DNA from: Alicyclobacillus sp. ALC3 | GTDB lineage: Bacteria > Bacillota > Bacilli > Alicyclobacillales > Alicyclobacillaceae | DNA: 64,000 bases | Direction: 5' to 3' | Assembly (NCBI RefSeq): GCF_028751195.1 | Contig: NZ_CP066784.1 | Span: 1,364,001 to 1,428,000 of the forward strand | Program-made: the position numbers and the translations under genes | The notes under the pieces: generated by a model | Database searches by the model: none | Seen by the model: only the letters and a program-made list of their open reading frames with translations | What the model was told of the DNA's origin: nothing | Shown: piece by piece, positions 1-8,577 of the stretch | Layout: each line of letters opens with the position of its first letter | Position numbering within the stretch: the stretch's first letter is position 1

Positions 1-1472
1 AGACCAAGCGTCCGGGCTGTATCAGTCTGAATTTCTTGGTACAGCTTTGGGTTGTTCACGAGTGACAACCCATAAGACGGAATCATGTCTTTTAGTTTTG
101 CTTCCCACTCTGCCATGTGCTGTGGGAAACACTTCGCTAACACTTCGAGCATAACGTGGACGGCAGTCGAAGCCCCTGGGGAAGCCCCAAGCAGTGCAGC
201 GATCGTGCCATCTGCGGCACTGACGACTTCTGTACCAAATTGCAGTGTTCCTCGGCCGTCTTCAGTGTCTTTGATGACTTGTACACGCTGACCGGCCACT
301 ACTGTGTCCCAATCCTCGCTTTTCGCACTCGGGATGAATTCACGAAGTTCTTCCATGCGCTCTTCGTCAGACAGCAGCAACTGCTGAATCAGGTATTTCG
401 TCAGCGCCATTTCTTTCATGCCCGCCGCCAACATCGTAACGACATTGTTCGGTTTCACTGAGCCGATTAAATCAAGGTTTGAACCGGATTTCAAAAACTT
501 CGGTGAGAAACCAGCAAACGGTCCAAACAATAGCGTCGTTTTGTTGTCAATGTACCTGGTATCAAGGTGCGGAACAGACATCGGTGGCGCACCCACCTTG
601 GCCTTTCCATACACCTTTGCGTGGTGCTGCGCAACGACATCCTGGTTATTGCAGACCAGGAACAGTCCGCTTACTGGAAATCCGCCAATGTGCTTCGACT
701 CAGGGATTCCGGTCTTTTGGAGCAGTGGCAGGCTTCCACCACCACCACCAATAAACACAAACTTGGCCGTGTGATTCGCGACAACGTTGCTACCTAGGTC
801 TCGGACTTTCAGTTCCCAAGACCCGTCGTCTGTACGCTTTATGTCCTCGACACAGTGATTGTAATTCACCTCGGCGCCCACGCTCTCCAAGTGTTCAAAT
901 AACATGCGCGTCAACGCACCGAAGTTCACATCTGTTCCGGAGTCGATTTTAGTCGCCGCAATTGGCTCGTTCGACGTTCGTCCTTCCATGACCAGAGGCA
1001 ACCACGCTTTGAGTGTTTCGGGGTCGTCGGAGAACTCCATGCCTTGGAACATGGGGTGGTCCACAAGTGCCTCAAACCGTTTTTTCAAAAACTCGACGTC
1101 GTGTTCTCCTTGCACCAAACTCATGTGCGGAATAGATCGGATAAAGTCTTCAGGGTTCTGAATGCAATTGCTTTTGACAAGATAAGACCAGAATTGCCTA
1201 GACAGTTGGAATTGCTCGTTGATTTTTATTGCCTTACTGATGTCTAGAGATCCGTCTGTTTTCTCCGCAGTATAGTTCAGTTCACACAAAGCAGAGTGGC
1301 CCGTACCTGCATTATTCCACTCGTTTGAGCTCTCTTCCCCAGCCTTCCCCAGCTTCTCGAACACTTTGATTCGCCAACTCGGGTCTAGCTCCTTCAGGAA
1401 CGAGCCTAAGGTCGCACTCATGATGCCTGCGCCAATCAAGATAACCTCTGTCTGATTCTGGCTGGTCGTCAT
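1..1472 (-). CDS. mqo: Malate:quinone oxidoreductase, C-terminus cut by window edge
   Basis: Membrane-associated FAD enzyme that oxidises malate to oxaloacetate and passes electrons to quinone (TCA cycle and respiratory chain). The reverse strand is open from ATG at 1472 to the window edge, giving 490 codons, close to the family's usual length of about 490-500, so only a few residues should be missing. The N-terminus reads [20 protein letters not shown], a Rossmann FAD site; [20 protein letters not shown] and the glycine-rich [18 protein letters not shown] stretch are typical of Mqo. An AAAAGGAAG ribosome site precedes the ATG. It faces the same way as the lipoprotein and DinB genes downstream of it in coordinates, with about 210 bp between. 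High certainty. Confidence 0.95.
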   Translation of the reverse strand, partial: MTTSQNQTEVILIGAGIMSATLGSFLKELDPSWRIKVFEKLGKAGEESSNEWNNAGTGHSALCELNYTAEKTDGSLDISKAIKINEQFQLSRQFWSYLVKSNCIQNPEDFIRSIPHMSLVQGEHDVEFLKKRFEALVDHPMFQGMEFSDDPETLKAWLPLVMEGRTSNEPIAATKIDSGTDVNFGALTRMLFEHLESVGAEVNYNHCVEDIKRTDDGSWELKVRDLGSNVVANHTAKFVFIGGGGGSLPLLQKTGIPESKHIGGFPVSGLFLVCNNQDVVAQHHAKVYGKAKVGAPPMSVPHLDTRYIDNKTTLLFGPFAGFSPKFLKSGSNLDLIGSVKPNNVVTMLAAGMKEMALTKYLIQQLLLSDEERMEELREFIPSAKSEDWDTVVAGQRVQVIKDTEDGRGTLQFGTEVVSAADGTIAALLGASPGASTAVHVMLEVLAKCFPQHMAEWEAKLKDMIPSYGLSLVNNPKLYQEIQTDTARTLG

Positions 1473-1686
1473 AAAAATCGACTTCCTTTTCCCCATGGGT
1501 ATTCCTGCACACAGCCGGTGCAGTGATACGCTCAGAACCTACTACTTCCACCCTCAATTATAACCATATCGTAGTCTTTGGTGGCTATTAAATTCTGCCA
1601 CGATCCGGTATTTATTAACTACGTGTTCAGAATGACTAGGACATTTTGAGGCACCAGAAGTAATTGGTTCTGAACTTGGGGACGGT

Positions 1687-2292
1687 TTACTTTGAGGTAG
1701 CCATTTGAACCAATTGAGCAATCCCAGACTTCGACATAGCGCCGATCCGCATGTAGATGAGTTTGCCCTGTGGACTGATCACGAAGGTTGTAGGGTAGGC
1801 GAGCACCGTGTACGACTGCCAAAACTGACCTTTTGTGTCCAGCAACACGGGGTACGTAACACCGTATTTCTTAACGAACGCCTGCGCCCCACTGACGCTG
1901 TCGATGCTAGTCAAGTTCACACCGATAAACTGCACTTGACTGGAGAACTTTTTAAATGCCTGTTCAAGGTCGGGAGTTTCCGCCTGACACGGTGGACACC
2001 AAGAGGCCCATGCATTAATAATCAGCGGCTTCTTACCGAGCAACTGGTCCAAAGACGTCTGTCCATGTCCGGAGAGGTTCTTCAGAGTAAAGTTCGGGAC
2101 GCGGCTCCCGACGGATATAAATCCTCCCGTCGAAGAACCGCTCACCGTAGTGTTCGTCACATTGGGGGACACAGGGGGTGTATTGTTTTTTACGTGGCGA
2201 CTGACGTTTGACTGCGTGGGTGTTGTCCCACATCCTCCAACCAACATACCGCTGATTATGAGCGGAGTAATGACGCGCCAAGCTAACTTCAT
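1687..2292 (-). CDS. TlpA/ResA-like thiol-disulfide oxidoreductase lipoprotein
   Basis: A 201-aa membrane-anchored thioredoxin-fold protein acting outside the membrane, likely keeping cysteines reduced (for example in cytochrome c maturation) or relaying thiol redox. A signal sequence ends in the lipobox LVGG followed by Cys21. A Ser/Thr/Asn-rich linker (about 22-60) leads to the thioredoxin domain with the redox pair CPPC at 99-102 inside NAWASWCPPCQAE, and the cis-proline segment AYPTTFV near the C-terminus. A TTG codon directly precedes the chosen ATG; the AGGAAGAGG ribosome site lies about 14 bases upstream, so the exact start is uncertain. It lies between mqo and a DinB gene on the same strand. 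Substrate unknown. Confidence 0.88.
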   Translation of the reverse strand: MKLAWRVITPLIISGMLVGGCGTTPTQSNVSRHVKNNTPPVSPNVTNTTVSGSSTGGFISVGSRVPNFTLKNLSGHGQTSLDQLLGKKPLIINAWASWCPPCQAETPDLEQAFKKFSSQVQFIGVNLTSIDSVSGAQAFVKKYGVTYPVLLDTKGQFWQSYTVLAYPTTFVISPQGKLIYMRIGAMSKSGIAQLVQMATSK

Positions 2293-2340
2293 CAACGCAA
2301 CAACACACCTCTTCCTGCTACCCTCTAAGTAGTAGTGGGA

Positions 2341-2790
2341 TTACTCAGACTTAATCAGAAGCTTCTTGATGAGCGGAATTTGGCCGCGGTGATGAGCCGC
2401 GTGCGCAATCGCGTACGCAATCAGCTGACGTTTGTTCAACTCTCCAACTCTGAGGTGCAGACCTAGCTGCGACAGTTCCTCTTCCTTTACATTCTCCAAC
2501 ACCTCTGCGGCATACGGCAACGACGCGGACCAATCATGATGGACCGCATTCAAATCCCAGCTCTCCGCTTTAAACGGGGCTTGTGTGTCAATATCAAGCG
2601 ATTCTCCGGCGAGCGCAGAGAAAAATTTCTTCTCGACTCGGGTGATGTGATCGATAACAGAGGTCACGTTGTTGAAGTTCGGCAGCGGTTTTGTCAGCCA
2701 CTGTTCGTCGGTCAAGTCTTGCACCATTTGGTCCACGCTCTCGTGAACACTCTGTAGCAATGCGTACAAATCAGCGACTTCTGAAACCAT
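2341..2790 (-). CDS. DinB family metal-dependent protein
   Basis: A 149-aa four-helix-bundle protein of the DinB/YfiT superfamily, whose members bind a divalent metal through three histidines and often act as thiol-dependent (bacillithiol) transferases. The metal ligands expected are visible: His48 in VIDHITRVEKKFF and His130/His134 in AHAAHHRGQ near the C-terminus. The start has a strong AGGAGG site seven bases upstream. The gene follows the MFS gene on the same strand with a 103-bp gap and precedes the TlpA-like gene. The specific reaction cannot be told from sequence. A second DinB/YfiT-type gene is at 62000-62527. Confidence 0.85.
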   Translation of the reverse strand: MVSEVADLYALLQSVHESVDQMVQDLTDEQWLTKPLPNFNNVTSVIDHITRVEKKFFSALAGESLDIDTQAPFKAESWDLNAVHHDWSASLPYAAEVLENVKEEELSQLGLHLRVGELNKRQLIAYAIAHAAHHRGQIPLIKKLLIKSE

Positions 2791-2893
2791 GCAATCCGCC
2801 TCCTAAAGGTTAAGACATTGTGTCGCGGGTCCAATTCCCCCGAAAATCATACCCCGCCATGTATAAATTCGTCCACACGCACCCCAACCTGCG

Positions 2894-4165
2894 TCACACG
2901 GACAGGTTAGAAACCGTCACTGGAATTTCTGGTTCGAACACGCCCCATCTACAGACACTGCGGAATTTGCGAGACGACAGTCCGTAGATAAAAACCGTGA
3001 TCATAAATAAAATGCCGGTCGTGCCCATAATCCAAACTGGCGATAGTGTGTTGCTGAGCGCCCCGAAACCGAGATTGGCCAGGGACATAAATCCGCCGGC
3101 GAGGACCAGGTAAAAGCTGGTGACTCTTCCCCGCATGTTGGGCACACTCATCTGCTGGATATACCCCAGACTGAGGGTCATAAACATAGCTTGTGACGCA
3201 CCAACCACGACGACGGCCAAGACAACGAGTTGGTGATTCGTTACTACCGCCATGAGCGACAGTGACAAACCACTCAAGATGGCCGTGACCCAGTACAAAG
3301 TGCCACGCATTTTCACGCTCTTTACGCCCGCCAGAATCAGCGTCCCAAGGATAGACCCTAGACCGACCGTGCTCACCATCTCACCGTACAGTCCAGTTGC
3401 TCCGTGCAGTGTCTTCACGAACCCAGGCAACATGCCCATGTAGGCCATGGTCAACGCACAGTGCAGACCGACGAGGGAGACCAGCACGCCAATCACAGGT
3501 GTACGTCGAATGTAGGCAAAACCGTCAATAAGCGGGCCAAAAGCTCGCCTCCGGCCGATATCCGCTGAAGGGTCGCGGTCTGCCTCCGTCTTCTGCAGCG
3601 CGAACACACAAGCAGACGCAGCCAGGTACAAGAGTGCCGCGAACAGGTAAACAATGCCTGGCCCGAACACAACCAGCAGTGGACTGGCCACCGCCGGTCC
3701 AACGAACTCTGTTCCCCTTTGTGCGAGGGCCTGTAGAGACAGCGCATTAAACAGCTTCTCCTGCGGAATAATCACAGGAACTAGAGAACTGAGCAGGACG
3801 CTGAGCGCACTCGAAGAAAAGCCAAAGACCAGAGCAAGGACAAGCAACCACGGAGGGGAAATTAAGCGCGCATGCGACAGCGAGGCGAGCAGCACTGTCA
3901 CCACGACTTGCGCGAGAGCCGCCGCGAACATCATCCGCCGGCGGTCCAACAAATCCGCCAACACACCAGCGATTGGCGCGCCAAAAATGTTCGGAATTAG
4001 CGTGGCAAACATGATGGCACCTGACCATGCCGAGGAGTGCGTGAGCTGATAGGACTGCCACGTGACAACCAAAGTAAACGTCCACGATCCGGCGTTGGTG
4101 AGCGTGGTGATGAGCCACAACCATCTGTAGTCTCGAACACTAAATGAATGCAAAAGTCCCCGCAT
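2894..4165 (-). CDS. MFS transporter (MFS_3-like exporter)
   Basis: A 423-aa polytopic membrane protein with about 12 hydrophobic segments, likely a drug or metabolite exporter. The start MRGLLHSFSVRDYRWLWLIT and the loop ADLLDRRRMM after the second segment fit the MFS subgroup that includes enterobactin and macrolide exporters (MFS_3, transmembrane secretion effector). A GAGGGTC-type ribosome site lies before ATG. It begins 29 bp after the stop of the DHA2-type exporter gene, so padR, the DHA2 exporter and this gene look like one operon. Two exporters of different MFS subfamilies behind one PadR regulator suggests a response to toxic compounds; substrate unknown. Confidence 0.85.
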   Translation of the reverse strand: MRGLLHSFSVRDYRWLWLITTLTNAGSWTFTLVVTWQSYQLTHSSAWSGAIMFATLIPNIFGAPIAGVLADLLDRRRMMFAAALAQVVVTVLLASLSHARLISPPWLLVLALVFGFSSSALSVLLSSLVPVIIPQEKLFNALSLQALAQRGTEFVGPAVASPLLVVFGPGIVYLFAALLYLAASACVFALQKTEADRDPSADIGRRRAFGPLIDGFAYIRRTPVIGVLVSLVGLHCALTMAYMGMLPGFVKTLHGATGLYGEMVSTVGLGSILGTLILAGVKSVKMRGTLYWVTAILSGLSLSLMAVVTNHQLVVLAVVVVGASQAMFMTLSLGYIQQMSVPNMRGRVTSFYLVLAGGFMSLANLGFGALSNTLSPVWIMGTTGILFMITVFIYGLSSRKFRSVCRWGVFEPEIPVTVSNLSV

Positions 4166-4194
4166 CTTCGTCTGACCCTCCTGGTGTAAAGTCC

Positions 4195-5631
4195 TTACAG
4201 ATTGGCTTTGGCAGTTTTACGCATGCGCGGGCGTGTGGTCCATCGAATCATCGTCAGCAGAATTCCCGCCATCCCGATTCCAGCAGCCAGCTTAAAAGTA
4301 AATGAAGAAGCCTGCGAAAATCCCCGCATTGTACTAAGCGTACTCCCGGACATCTGCAAAAAGAGTACCGTCATTGCCACGCCAGACACTCGTCCAAAAT
4401 TCCTCACAGTCGCCATTAAGCTCCCCGTCAGCCCGGACTTTTCTACCGGCACACTTTCAAGAACAGACACGTTGTTGGGGGATGTAAACAGCCCCATCCC
4501 GAGACCGAACACGGTCAATGCAAAAACAATCTGCCAATACGACGCCCCTATGCCTAACGCCGCCATTAAACTGAGGCCAGCCGTACCAAGCAACAATCCC
4601 ACTGCCGCAGGTAAATTCACGCCAAACTTATCTGCCATCCACCCACCAATTGGAGAAAAAATGATCATACTGAGCGCCTGCGGTGTCAGCAACAAGCCGA
4701 TGTGCGCTGTCGGGATGCGCAAGACATCGTGCATATACAACGGCAACACAATCCCCGGAAACATCATCATTACGTACGACAAGTAACCGGTTAAATTCCC
4801 AAGCGTGAAAGCCCCAGAGCGAAAGAAGGACAGGTCAATCACAGGGTTTTGTGTCTTCAATTCACGCCAGATAAATGCAGCTAGCGCCAACACGCTCAAG
4901 ACTGTGAGTAGCAAACTCTGAGCACTACCCCATCCCCACGTCGTACCCTCTGATATACACAACATCAGACTGACGATCCCGACGAAAAACATACTGGCTC
5001 CGGGGATGTCAAATTTACCGAGTTGTTTACTCGAGCGAATCGGTGAAAGGACGAATGCCGCAACAATTATGGAAACAATCCCAATCGGGACGTTCACCCA
5101 AAATACAGAACGCCAACTATAGATGGAGATTAAGATACCACCTAGCGAGGGGCCCACAATGGTGCCCGCAGCAACCACACTGCCGACAATACCCAAAGGT
5201 CTGCCGCGTTGACCTTCCGGGAATATAAATGACACGATGGACATCACATTCCCCATGATGACGGCCCCTCCAACCGACTGGAGGATGCGGAACAAGATAA
5301 GCTGCGTAATACTATCTGAGAAAGCGCACAATATTGAACCGAGCGTAAAAATGCCCACTCCAATAATAAACACAGTTTTGCGATTCTGTCTGTCGGAAAG
5401 ACTTCCAACCACCGGAAGTATTCCAGTAATCATCAGTAAATAGGCCGAAATGACCCATTGCAACACCTCAGGACCGACATGAAAATTGCGTTCAAGGACA
5501 GGAAGCGTAACATTCATAATGCTGCTGTCTACATTCACCATAAACGTCCCTGAAACAACGGTGGCAAAGACAACCCAGCGGTACCCTTGTCGGTTCACAG
5601 GCTCCCCTGACGCGGCTCGAGTCACGCTCAT
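4195..5631 (-). CDS. DHA2-family (EmrB/QacA-like) multidrug efflux transporter
   Basis: A 478-aa proton-coupled exporter with about 14 membrane segments. Visible family marks: the N-terminal segment GTFMVNVDSSIMNVTLPVL (motif D1 of the 14-TM drug:H+ antiporter family), the loop GSLSDRQNRKTVF (motif A) and the motif C-like stretch around GTIVGPSLGGIL. The ATG overlaps the stop of the padR-type gene by four bases (ATGA), implying translational coupling and PadR control of its own exporter. The second MFS gene follows 29 bp downstream. The substrate is likely a hydrophobic or cationic toxic compound, by family only. Confidence 0.92.
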   Translation of the reverse strand: MSVTRAASGEPVNRQGYRWVVFATVVSGTFMVNVDSSIMNVTLPVLERNFHVGPEVLQWVISAYLLMITGILPVVGSLSDRQNRKTVFIIGVGIFTLGSILCAFSDSITQLILFRILQSVGGAVIMGNVMSIVSFIFPEGQRGRPLGIVGSVVAAGTIVGPSLGGILISIYSWRSVFWVNVPIGIVSIIVAAFVLSPIRSSKQLGKFDIPGASMFFVGIVSLMLCISEGTTWGWGSAQSLLLTVLSVLALAAFIWRELKTQNPVIDLSFFRSGAFTLGNLTGYLSYVMMMFPGIVLPLYMHDVLRIPTAHIGLLLTPQALSMIIFSPIGGWMADKFGVNLPAAVGLLLGTAGLSLMAALGIGASYWQIVFALTVFGLGMGLFTSPNNVSVLESVPVEKSGLTGSLMATVRNFGRVSGVAMTVLFLQMSGSTLSTMRGFSQASSFTFKLAAGIGMAGILLTMIRWTTRPRMRKTAKANL

Positions 5632-6011
5632 TGATCACTCTCCGAGGCCATTGTCTTAGACTCGGCCAACGACTCGTATTGAGTGATAAAGTAGGTCAAA
5701 TTGTCTATTCGCAACTGAATGTCTTCATACCACATCGCCAATTCGGCGAACCCAGCTGGAGTCATGTGATAGATTCGCTTTGCCGGCCCTGCGTCTTCGG
5801 TATTCCAGTACGAGGTCAGGCAGCCCCTCTCCTCCAATTCTCGGAGGACCCGGTAGACTGCGCCGCTATCAATCCCAAAATGATCCGGTATCAGGTTCGC
5901 CATATGGTTCCAAAGCGCGCCGCCATGTGCGTCCTCGCGCGCGAGGAAGAGGAGTAAAAAGGCCGGTATATGCCGGTTGTGCTTGCCTGGAACGGTTTTG
6001 TACTTTTCCAC
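5628..6011 (-). CDS. PadR family transcriptional regulator
   Basis: A 127-aa winged-helix repressor. PadR proteins release DNA when they bind phenolics, drugs or other ligands. GGALWNHMANLIPDHFGIDSG and YRVLRELEERGCLTSYW form the helix-turn-helix and wing; the C-terminal helix (about 85-115) would dimerise. It uses a GTG start with TGAGGTG eight bases upstream; the track of hydrophilic residues from MEKYKTVPG fits. Its stop overlaps the exporter start (ATGA). A 19-bp near-perfect palindrome at 6126-6144, in the gap to the divergent aldolase gene, is the likely operator. Confidence 0.9.
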   Translation of the reverse strand: MEKYKTVPGKHNRHIPAFLLLFLAREDAHGGALWNHMANLIPDHFGIDSGAVYRVLRELEERGCLTSYWNTEDAGPAKRIYHMTPAGFAELAMWYEDIQLRIDNLTYFITQYESLAESKTMASESDQ

Positions 6012-6088
6012 AAATAAACACCTCAGATTATTGAAGCTAGAGAATAGGACTCAAACAAAAAGAGACACTATCACCGCCACTGCAGCCC

Positions 6089-6147
6089 TTGACACTTTAT
6101 CCAGCGTGATTTAACGTGAATCTGCATACTGTATTATACAGTATAAT
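6089..6147 (+). promoter_or_regulatory. Promoter region of the class II aldolase gene
   Basis: Two readings are possible. TTGACA (6089-6094) is followed 17 bp later by TAACGT (6112-6117). Alternatively TATAAT (6142-6147), inside the palindromic operator, serves as -10 with a poor -35. Both point to the gene starting at 6177. Confidence 0.45.
6126..6144. promoter_or_regulatory. Palindromic operator, probably for the PadR regulator
   Basis: ATACTGTAT and ATACAGTAT form a perfect 9-bp inverted repeat around one central base. PadR-type operators are typically AT-rich dyads of this kind. It overlaps the -10 candidate TATAAT (6142-6147) of the rightward aldolase gene and lies 115 bp upstream of padR, so binding could block both directions. 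Function is inferred from position and symmetry. Confidence 0.6.
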
Positions 6148-6176
6148 GTTAAAAATACGAAGGAGGATTACTCTGT

Positions 6177-6842
6177 ATGGATATCCAAACAGCGAAACGC
6201 GAGATTATGCTAGCAGCCGCTGCCCTACGGGACGCAGGTCTCATGTTCCGCGGTCACCACGCGAACCTGTCAGCTCGGCTTTCGACAGATACCATGCTCA
6301 TGACGCGCGGTGGAAACGTTGCAAACCTCGACGAGGACAGCTTCGCAGTGATTCGTACTGATGGAACCGTGCTGGAGGGTGAAGTGATGCCTGCCCAGGC
6401 CGAGATCATCCAAATGCACGCTGCTGTATACAGGGCGAAAGAGTCCGTGGGTGGCATCATCCACACTCATGCACCTCATGCAACTGTATTTGCCCTTGCG
6501 CATGAGCCCATTCCTGTTGTGTACGAACCTTTGATGCGCTTCGGCATGACGGAACCGGCCCCCGTTATCGCATGGGCCCCTCGTGGTTCCGACGCGTCCG
6601 TGAACGGCATCGTCGAAGCAGTCGGAGCGAAGCCTGGCATTGCCGCCGTCCTTTTAGCCAACCACGGTGTACTCGCCTTTGGCAAGTCGCCGGCGGAGAC
6701 AGCTCAGTTGCTCGCCACGCTCGATGAAGCTGCAGAGTTGATTTTGAACGCACGGTTGATTGGCGGAGAGAAACCCCTACCTAGAGAGGCGTTTGCACAG
6801 ATTGAAGAACGAAAACGTGAGTTCGAAACAACGAAGGCGTAA
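6177..6842 (+). CDS. Class II aldolase/adducin family protein
   Basis: A 221-aa zinc enzyme of the class II aldolase family (L-fuculose-phosphate aldolase, ribulose-phosphate epimerase and relatives) that splits or epimerises a sugar phosphate. Visible active-site parts: HHANLSARL (27-35) and MTRGG (42-46) for phosphate and glycine loop, Glu76 in QAEIIQMH as catalytic acid, zinc ligands His96 and His98 in IHTHAPH, and a third histidine in ANHGVLAFGKS. An AAGGAGGA ribosome site is well placed before ATG. It is divergent from padR and might be part of the same regulon through the shared palindrome. The sugar substrate is unknown; methylthioribulose or fuculose phosphate are both possible by family. 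Confidence 0.88.
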   Translation: MDIQTAKREIMLAAAALRDAGLMFRGHHANLSARLSTDTMLMTRGGNVANLDEDSFAVIRTDGTVLEGEVMPAQAEIIQMHAAVYRAKESVGGIIHTHAPHATVFALAHEPIPVVYEPLMRFGMTEPAPVIAWAPRGSDASVNGIVEAVGAKPGIAAVLLANHGVLAFGKSPAETAQLLATLDEAAELILNARLIGGEKPLPREAFAQIEERKREFETTKA

Positions 6843-6871
6843 TTGCGTGAGATATCGCTTAATCGGGATGG

Positions 6872-7028
6872 AGGTGTCATTTTGACACTTACCTGCGAGG
6901 GCGCCGCGCTCTAGGTGTCATTTTGACACTTACCTGTGAGGGCGCCGCGCTCTAGGTGTCAAATTGACACTTACCTGTGAGGACGCCGCGCTCTAGGTGT
7001 CATTTTGACACTTACCTGTGAGGGCGCC
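6872..7028. repeat. 41-bp direct tandem repeat, 3.8 copies, each with an inverted repeat
   Basis: Copies begin at 6872, 6913, 6954 and 6995; the last is broken off after 34 bases. Each holds GTGTCA and TGACAC separated by three bases, then CTTACCTGTGAGGGCGCCG. The third copy has changed spacer bases (GTGTCAAATTGACAC) and GGACGCC for GGGCGCC, but the palindromic arms are untouched. The array fills the gap between the aldolase stop and the permease promoter. It could be a multi-site operator, a small transcript unit or a mobile repeat. No function is proven. Confidence 0.9.
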
Positions 7029-7068
7029 GAGCCAAATGCCTTTACCACTTTAGTGGCACAAAGTACCG

Positions 7069-7097
7069 TTGAGCTTATTCTCATTTTGTTGCATAAT
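7069..7097 (+). promoter_or_regulatory. Promoter of the APC permease gene
   Basis: TTGAGC (7069-7074) and CATAAT (7092-7097) are 17 bp apart, immediately after the tandem repeat array and 28 bp before the start codon. Close match to a housekeeping promoter. Confidence 0.6.
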
Positions 7098-7124
7098 CAT
7101 GCAGTCGAAAGGAGATGCCTCAAC

Positions 7125-8495
7125 TTGGAGCAAGCACAACTAAAGAAAGGCATCGGGCTGTTGATGGCAACCGCCCTAGTGACTGGCAATATGATGGGCT
7201 CTGGCATTTTCATGCTTCCCGCAACCTTGGCGCAAAAGGCAGGGCCCGGGTCAATTATGTTGGCGTGGATTCTGACCGGTCTCGGTTCCATCTTCTTGGC
7301 TTTATCGTTCGCAAAGCTCGGAAGCCAATACCCTAGAACGGGTGGGCCTTACGAGTTTTCCCGGCAAGCGTTCGGAAACTTCACCGGATTCTTGAACGCA
7401 TGGTTGTACTGGAACGGATCGTGGATCGGCAATGTGGCAGTGATCATTGCGATCGCGAGCTACACAGGAGGTCTATTCCCGGTCCTCGCCTCGAATCACC
7501 TCATCGGATTTCTCTTCACCAGTATCATCCTGTGGGTATTTACCGGGATCAACATTCTCGGCGTTCGTTTGGCAGGGAAGGTTCAGACAGCCATTACTGT
7601 CTTTGAAATCCTGCTGTTTGTTGGATTCATTGTGATAGCAGCGGTTCACTTCAATGGCGCGAACATTACCCCGTTGTTTCCGCACAACAAGGGTCTCGGG
7701 ACCATGTCAGGCGCCGCGTCTTCCACCCTGTGGGCGTTCATTGGTCTTGAGAGTGCAACGGTTGCGGCTGGGGAAATCAAAAACCCAGAGAGGAACATCC
7801 GCCGCAGTACGATTCTCGGCATATCAATCGCAACCTTGATGTATATGGCCATTAATGTATTCGCGATGGGCGCGATGAACCCTACTCACCTTGCCCAAAG
7901 TTCCGCACCGATTTCCGACATCTTGAGTCAGTTTATGGGCAATGGAATTGGCAAAGTTATTACAGTCGCAGCGGTGATCAGCATTCTTGGCACCACCGTA
8001 GGTTGGTTGTTGTCGACGGCGCGCATCGCCTTTGCTGCAGGAGAAGACGGCATGTTTCCGAAGGCTTTTGCGAAGGTGCATCGCAAGTATCGGACACCTC
8101 ATATCGCTCTCATCATTGGCTCGGTGCTCGCAAACATCCTGCTTTTGATGAACTACACCAGGAGCTTCAATTCAGCATTCAGCTTCGTCATGCTGCTCGC
8201 TACACTGTCCTATTTGCCGGTCTACGCATTTACTGCTGCTTCAGAAATTATGTTGATGAAGAGCACGAAGACCTTGAACCTATTCACTTTCATCAAAGTT
8301 TCATTTATCTCCTTGCTTGGCTTTATCTATGCCGGCTGGGCGATTTATGGTTCCGGCGCACAGACCGTGATGTACGGTTTTCTGTTAATGCTCGCAGGCG
8401 TCCCTTTCTACCTGTACATGAATCACAAACGCCTCAGCGAAGCGACGTCAATCGGCACAAATCACGACAGTGCAGCCCCGTCAACAGTGCATTAA
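7125..8495 (+). CDS. APC family amino acid permease
   Basis: A 456-aa membrane protein with about 12 hydrophobic segments. The first segment contains GNMMGSGIFMLPATL, the unwound substrate-binding helix typical of the amino acid-polyamine-organocation family, and FIGLESATVAAGEIKNPERN marks helix 6 and the following loop. It resembles the basic amino acid or arginine/ornithine antiporter subgroup. The open frame runs further upstream into the repeat array, but the AAAGGAGA site at 7108-7115 decides the TTG start at 7125. The repeat array and a good promoter lie directly upstream. Ends convergent with folD. Substrate unassigned. Confidence 0.85.
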   Translation: MEQAQLKKGIGLLMATALVTGNMMGSGIFMLPATLAQKAGPGSIMLAWILTGLGSIFLALSFAKLGSQYPRTGGPYEFSRQAFGNFTGFLNAWLYWNGSWIGNVAVIIAIASYTGGLFPVLASNHLIGFLFTSIILWVFTGINILGVRLAGKVQTAITVFEILLFVGFIVIAAVHFNGANITPLFPHNKGLGTMSGAASSTLWAFIGLESATVAAGEIKNPERNIRRSTILGISIATLMYMAINVFAMGAMNPTHLAQSSAPISDILSQFMGNGIGKVITVAAVISILGTTVGWLLSTARIAFAAGEDGMFPKAFAKVHRKYRTPHIALIIGSVLANILLLMNYTRSFNSAFSFVMLLATLSYLPVYAFTAASEIMLMKSTKTLNLFTFIKVSFISLLGFIYAGWAIYGSGAQTVMYGFLLMLAGVPFYLYMNHKRLSEATSIGTNHDSAAPSTVH

Positions 8496-8550
8496 CTGGC
8501 TAACCTCGAGTGTTTGAAAAGCCCCACAGCAGCGAACCGCGGGGGCGTGT

Positions 8551-8577
8551 TTGCAGCAACAGTCAAAGTTGCTGCAA
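8551..8577. terminator. Hairpin between convergent permease and folD genes
   Basis: TTGCAGCAAC and GTTGCTGCAA form a perfect 10-bp stem with a 7-base loop. It includes the last codons of folD, so the folD C-terminus is encoded in the hairpin. No long T run follows on either strand, so it may be a weak bidirectional terminator or mRNA-end stabiliser. Confidence 0.45.

Noticed and set aside
6872..7028. 41-bp repeats as a CRISPR array
   Set aside because: Copies are directly adjacent with no variable spacers, and no cas genes are present.
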